Part shown: piece after piece, positions 62,219-64,000 of the stretch | How the letters are laid out: every line of letters begins with the position of its first letter | Position numbering within the stretch: position 1 is the first letter of the stretch | From: Adineta vaga | Lineage: Eukaryota > Rotifera | Length of the DNA stretch: 64,000 bases | NCBI GenBank assembly: GCA_021613535.1 | Contig: CP075493.1 | Coordinates: 2,790,001 to 2,854,000, forward strand | Direction of reading: 5' to 3' | The notes under the pieces: generated by a model | What the model was told of the DNA's origin: nothing | The model's input: only the letters and a program-made list of their open reading frames with translations | The model's database searches: none | Program-made: the position numbers and the translations under genes

Positions 62219-64000
62219 ATGTCATTGTATGTAGATTGTTCTTCTTCTTTTTCTTCTTCTTCTTCTTCTACTACTTGGTTGAATTCATTTGTAGCCCTTT
62301 TTCATATCGCTAAGCTGCGTTGCGCTGAATTTTCTCTTTAATAAAAAACATACGTGATCCTACATTCTTTCTTTCTTTCTTTTTGATTAAATTTAATTCG
62401 AAACAGAGCTTCTATTCGTGTACATGACTATACGAACAAGTAGGACTGATAGTTAGGTTAGATGAACATTCTTACAATACATACATTTCTTTTTCAATAA
62501 TATTTGTAGATTTTCTTAGTCGACAGTTAACATGTGATTATTTCTATTCGTCTTATCATGTGGTAGGTCACATAGTTTTAGTTTTATTAATTCATAGTTT
62601 CACGTATTACAATTTCCGTCGTTAGGCCATCGCGTTTTAAGCAATATTCTGTTGTTCAACAACAAGGAACTGATCATCATGAAACAGATACAAATTTAGC
62701 TTTCACAATTCCTCGAGAATTTATTACTCGACAAGATTTAACATCCGGTTCTTTATTTCATGGTAGAATTCTACTGTAATATTGTTAATAAGAAAACAAA
62801 TCTTGTCTTTCTTTTTATCTTAGGTGGTATTGACAGTCCATCAATCAATGCAATCGATCCTATATCAAAACAACCTGTACATATAACAAAATATCTTTGT
62901 CTAAAATCAAAAACAAGTACTCCACAATATATAAATCATTTATATGAACGTATTCTTCTTACCAGTCATCTATCACATCCAAATGTTCGTCGAATTTTAT
63001 CTTGGTATATTGCTGATGCTTGTCTATATTCCATTACTGGTCTTATACAAGGTACATTACGTCATGCAATTCAATCGGAAACATTTACACTTGAACGTAT
63101 TGCTCGTTTATCATTACAAATTATCAATGGAACAATTTATTTACAATCCAAAGGTCTTTGTCCATTAACACCTTGGTAAAAATCATTTGTAATCAAAACA
63201 ATTGTCGACTTCTTTTTTCTTTCTTTCAGGTATACAACAAATATTGAATTAACACGTGATGATCGAATTCGATTATGTTCACCAACAATATCAACAACAA
63301 AATTAAATGGTGGTATTGTTCATCATCATCATCTATGGAGACATGCACCAGAAAGTTTAATTCGAATGATTATTGAAAATGAATCTCTCGTTAAGTATGT
63401 TGAATATGATTGTCCTTGATTTGCATTCGAAAAGACTTTGTTTTCCTATCTATTCAAGGCAGTTTCTATTTTTCACAACTAGTCACAGTTTCTTCAGGCT
63501 AAAAATAACATTACAGATGAAGTATTGATGTAAAAAAAGGTCTGTTTATCTATTTGTTTTTTTACAAACAAAAGTCAATGAGATTCTTAAAAGTAACATT
63601 TTTCTCTACGCCAAAACTGTTACTATTTTTAGTCATCATGTTTTGAGTTACTCTCTTCTTCAATACATGACTTTTCAAAGAATAAACAATAGTTCGAATT
63701 GATCAAGGACACATCTATGAAATATGATTCATCATTATCAAATAGTTAATAAATATTTTCGTAGTCCTACTCGTTTTATTAACATTCCATGAATTGATTG
63801 ATGTCTTTGTTTTAGTATTGGATCATTCGATAATTCAAAAGAAGATGTTTGGTCAATTGCTTGTATCATTGTTGAAATGATGATTAATACAATCTTATTT
63901 CGTCCACCAAACGATGATCCACATTTACAATTACTTCATATTGTTCAATTAGTTGGTGGTTTAACAACATCTTTAATCGATTGTTTTCCAATGCATGTTA
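62219..64000 (+). CDS. MAPK-like pseudokinase, N-terminal part (continues past window)
   Basis: A likely start exon ATG TCA TT (62219-62226) joins at about 62625 to PSRFKQYSVVQQQGTDHHET, then TIPREFITRQDLTSGSLFHG, NAIDPISKQPVHITKYLC and YERILLTSHLSHPNVRRIL (the R-E-x-x-x-L-x-H-x-x-H-x-N-V region of CMGC kinases). TLERIARLSLQIINGTIYLQ with SKGLCPLTPWYTTNIELT replaces the HRDLKPxN loop, RLCSPTISTTK the DFG, and LWRHAPESLI the APE. KEDVWSIACIIVEMMINTIL then FRPPNDDPHLQLLHIVQLVG matches D-(V/M)-W-S-x-G-C-I-x-x-E-M...L-F. The Gly loop, catalytic Asp and DFG are absent, so it should be inactive, a scaffold or allosteric regulator. The microexon start is inferred from frame phase. The C-lobe end lies outside. 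Confidence 0.65.

Noticed and set aside
1-64000. CRISPR arrays, rRNA genes, bacterial operons, viral genes
   Set aside because: No regularly spaced repeats, no rRNA sequence and no viral hallmark proteins. All recognised coding genes but two are intron-containing eukaryotic genes.

Overview
The window is nuclear DNA of a small-genome animal, most likely a bdelloid rotifer. It is strongly A+T-rich and gene-dense, and most introns are only about 45-60 bases with GT...AG ends. It carries eukaryotic tRNAs with pol III T-tract terminators and typical metazoan families: dynamin, calpain, anoctamin, monocarboxylate transporter, class A GPCRs, a Sec1-family protein and BRCA1-type BRCT proteins. The lineage assignment is an inference from this style and from likely horizontally acquired families. 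I could not run a search.

Left part (1-17.6 kb). The 3' end of an SH3 protein gene comes first. A complete 762-bp non-autonomous hAT-type transposon with an 8-bp target duplication follows. Next are a 2OG-Fe(II) dioxygenase gene, a decayed coding remnant, and a tandem pair of small glycine-rich membrane proteins. After these lie a PAIP2-like PAM2 protein and two tandem genes ending in BRCA1-type double BRCT domains, one of which also has two C2H2 fingers. A repeat protein (minus strand) ends the block after a structured, locally GC-rich element at 16.62-16.70 kb.

Middle part (20-34.6 kb). A peptide-type GPCR (+) and an SLX9/FAM207-like ribosome biogenesis gene (-) precede an unusual nest. 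A calpain gene (-, 23.8-30.2 kb) contains in one 3.9-kb intron a whole anoctamin/TMEM16 gene (+). One intron of that anoctamin gene contains a tRNA-Leu(UAA) gene. The calpain lacks the penta-EF-hand domain and ends in a CaaX-like CAIM tail. A small membrane protein (+) and an aminergic GPCR (-) follow.

Right part (34.6-64 kb). After a gene-poor stretch with tRNA-Val(AAC) comes a run of minus-strand secreted, mostly cysteine-rich genes: an EGF protein, a four-module hevein-type chitin-binding protein, a prohormone-like precursor, and an EGF/CBM14 protein. An SLC16-type transporter (+) sits among them. Next are a membrane-anchored ATP-grasp ligase resembling cyanobacterial MysC (mycosporine-glycine synthesis), an FNDC5-like membrane protein, an SCFD2-like Sec1 protein (+), a HAD-fold phosphatase (+), a full dynamin gene (+) and the start of a MAPK-like pseudokinase (+).

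Most genes look independent, with no operon logic. Exon joins were inferred from reading-frame continuity and splice consensus. At four places a single-base slip is needed to keep the family sequence in frame, so assembly indels or degraded alleles should be considered.
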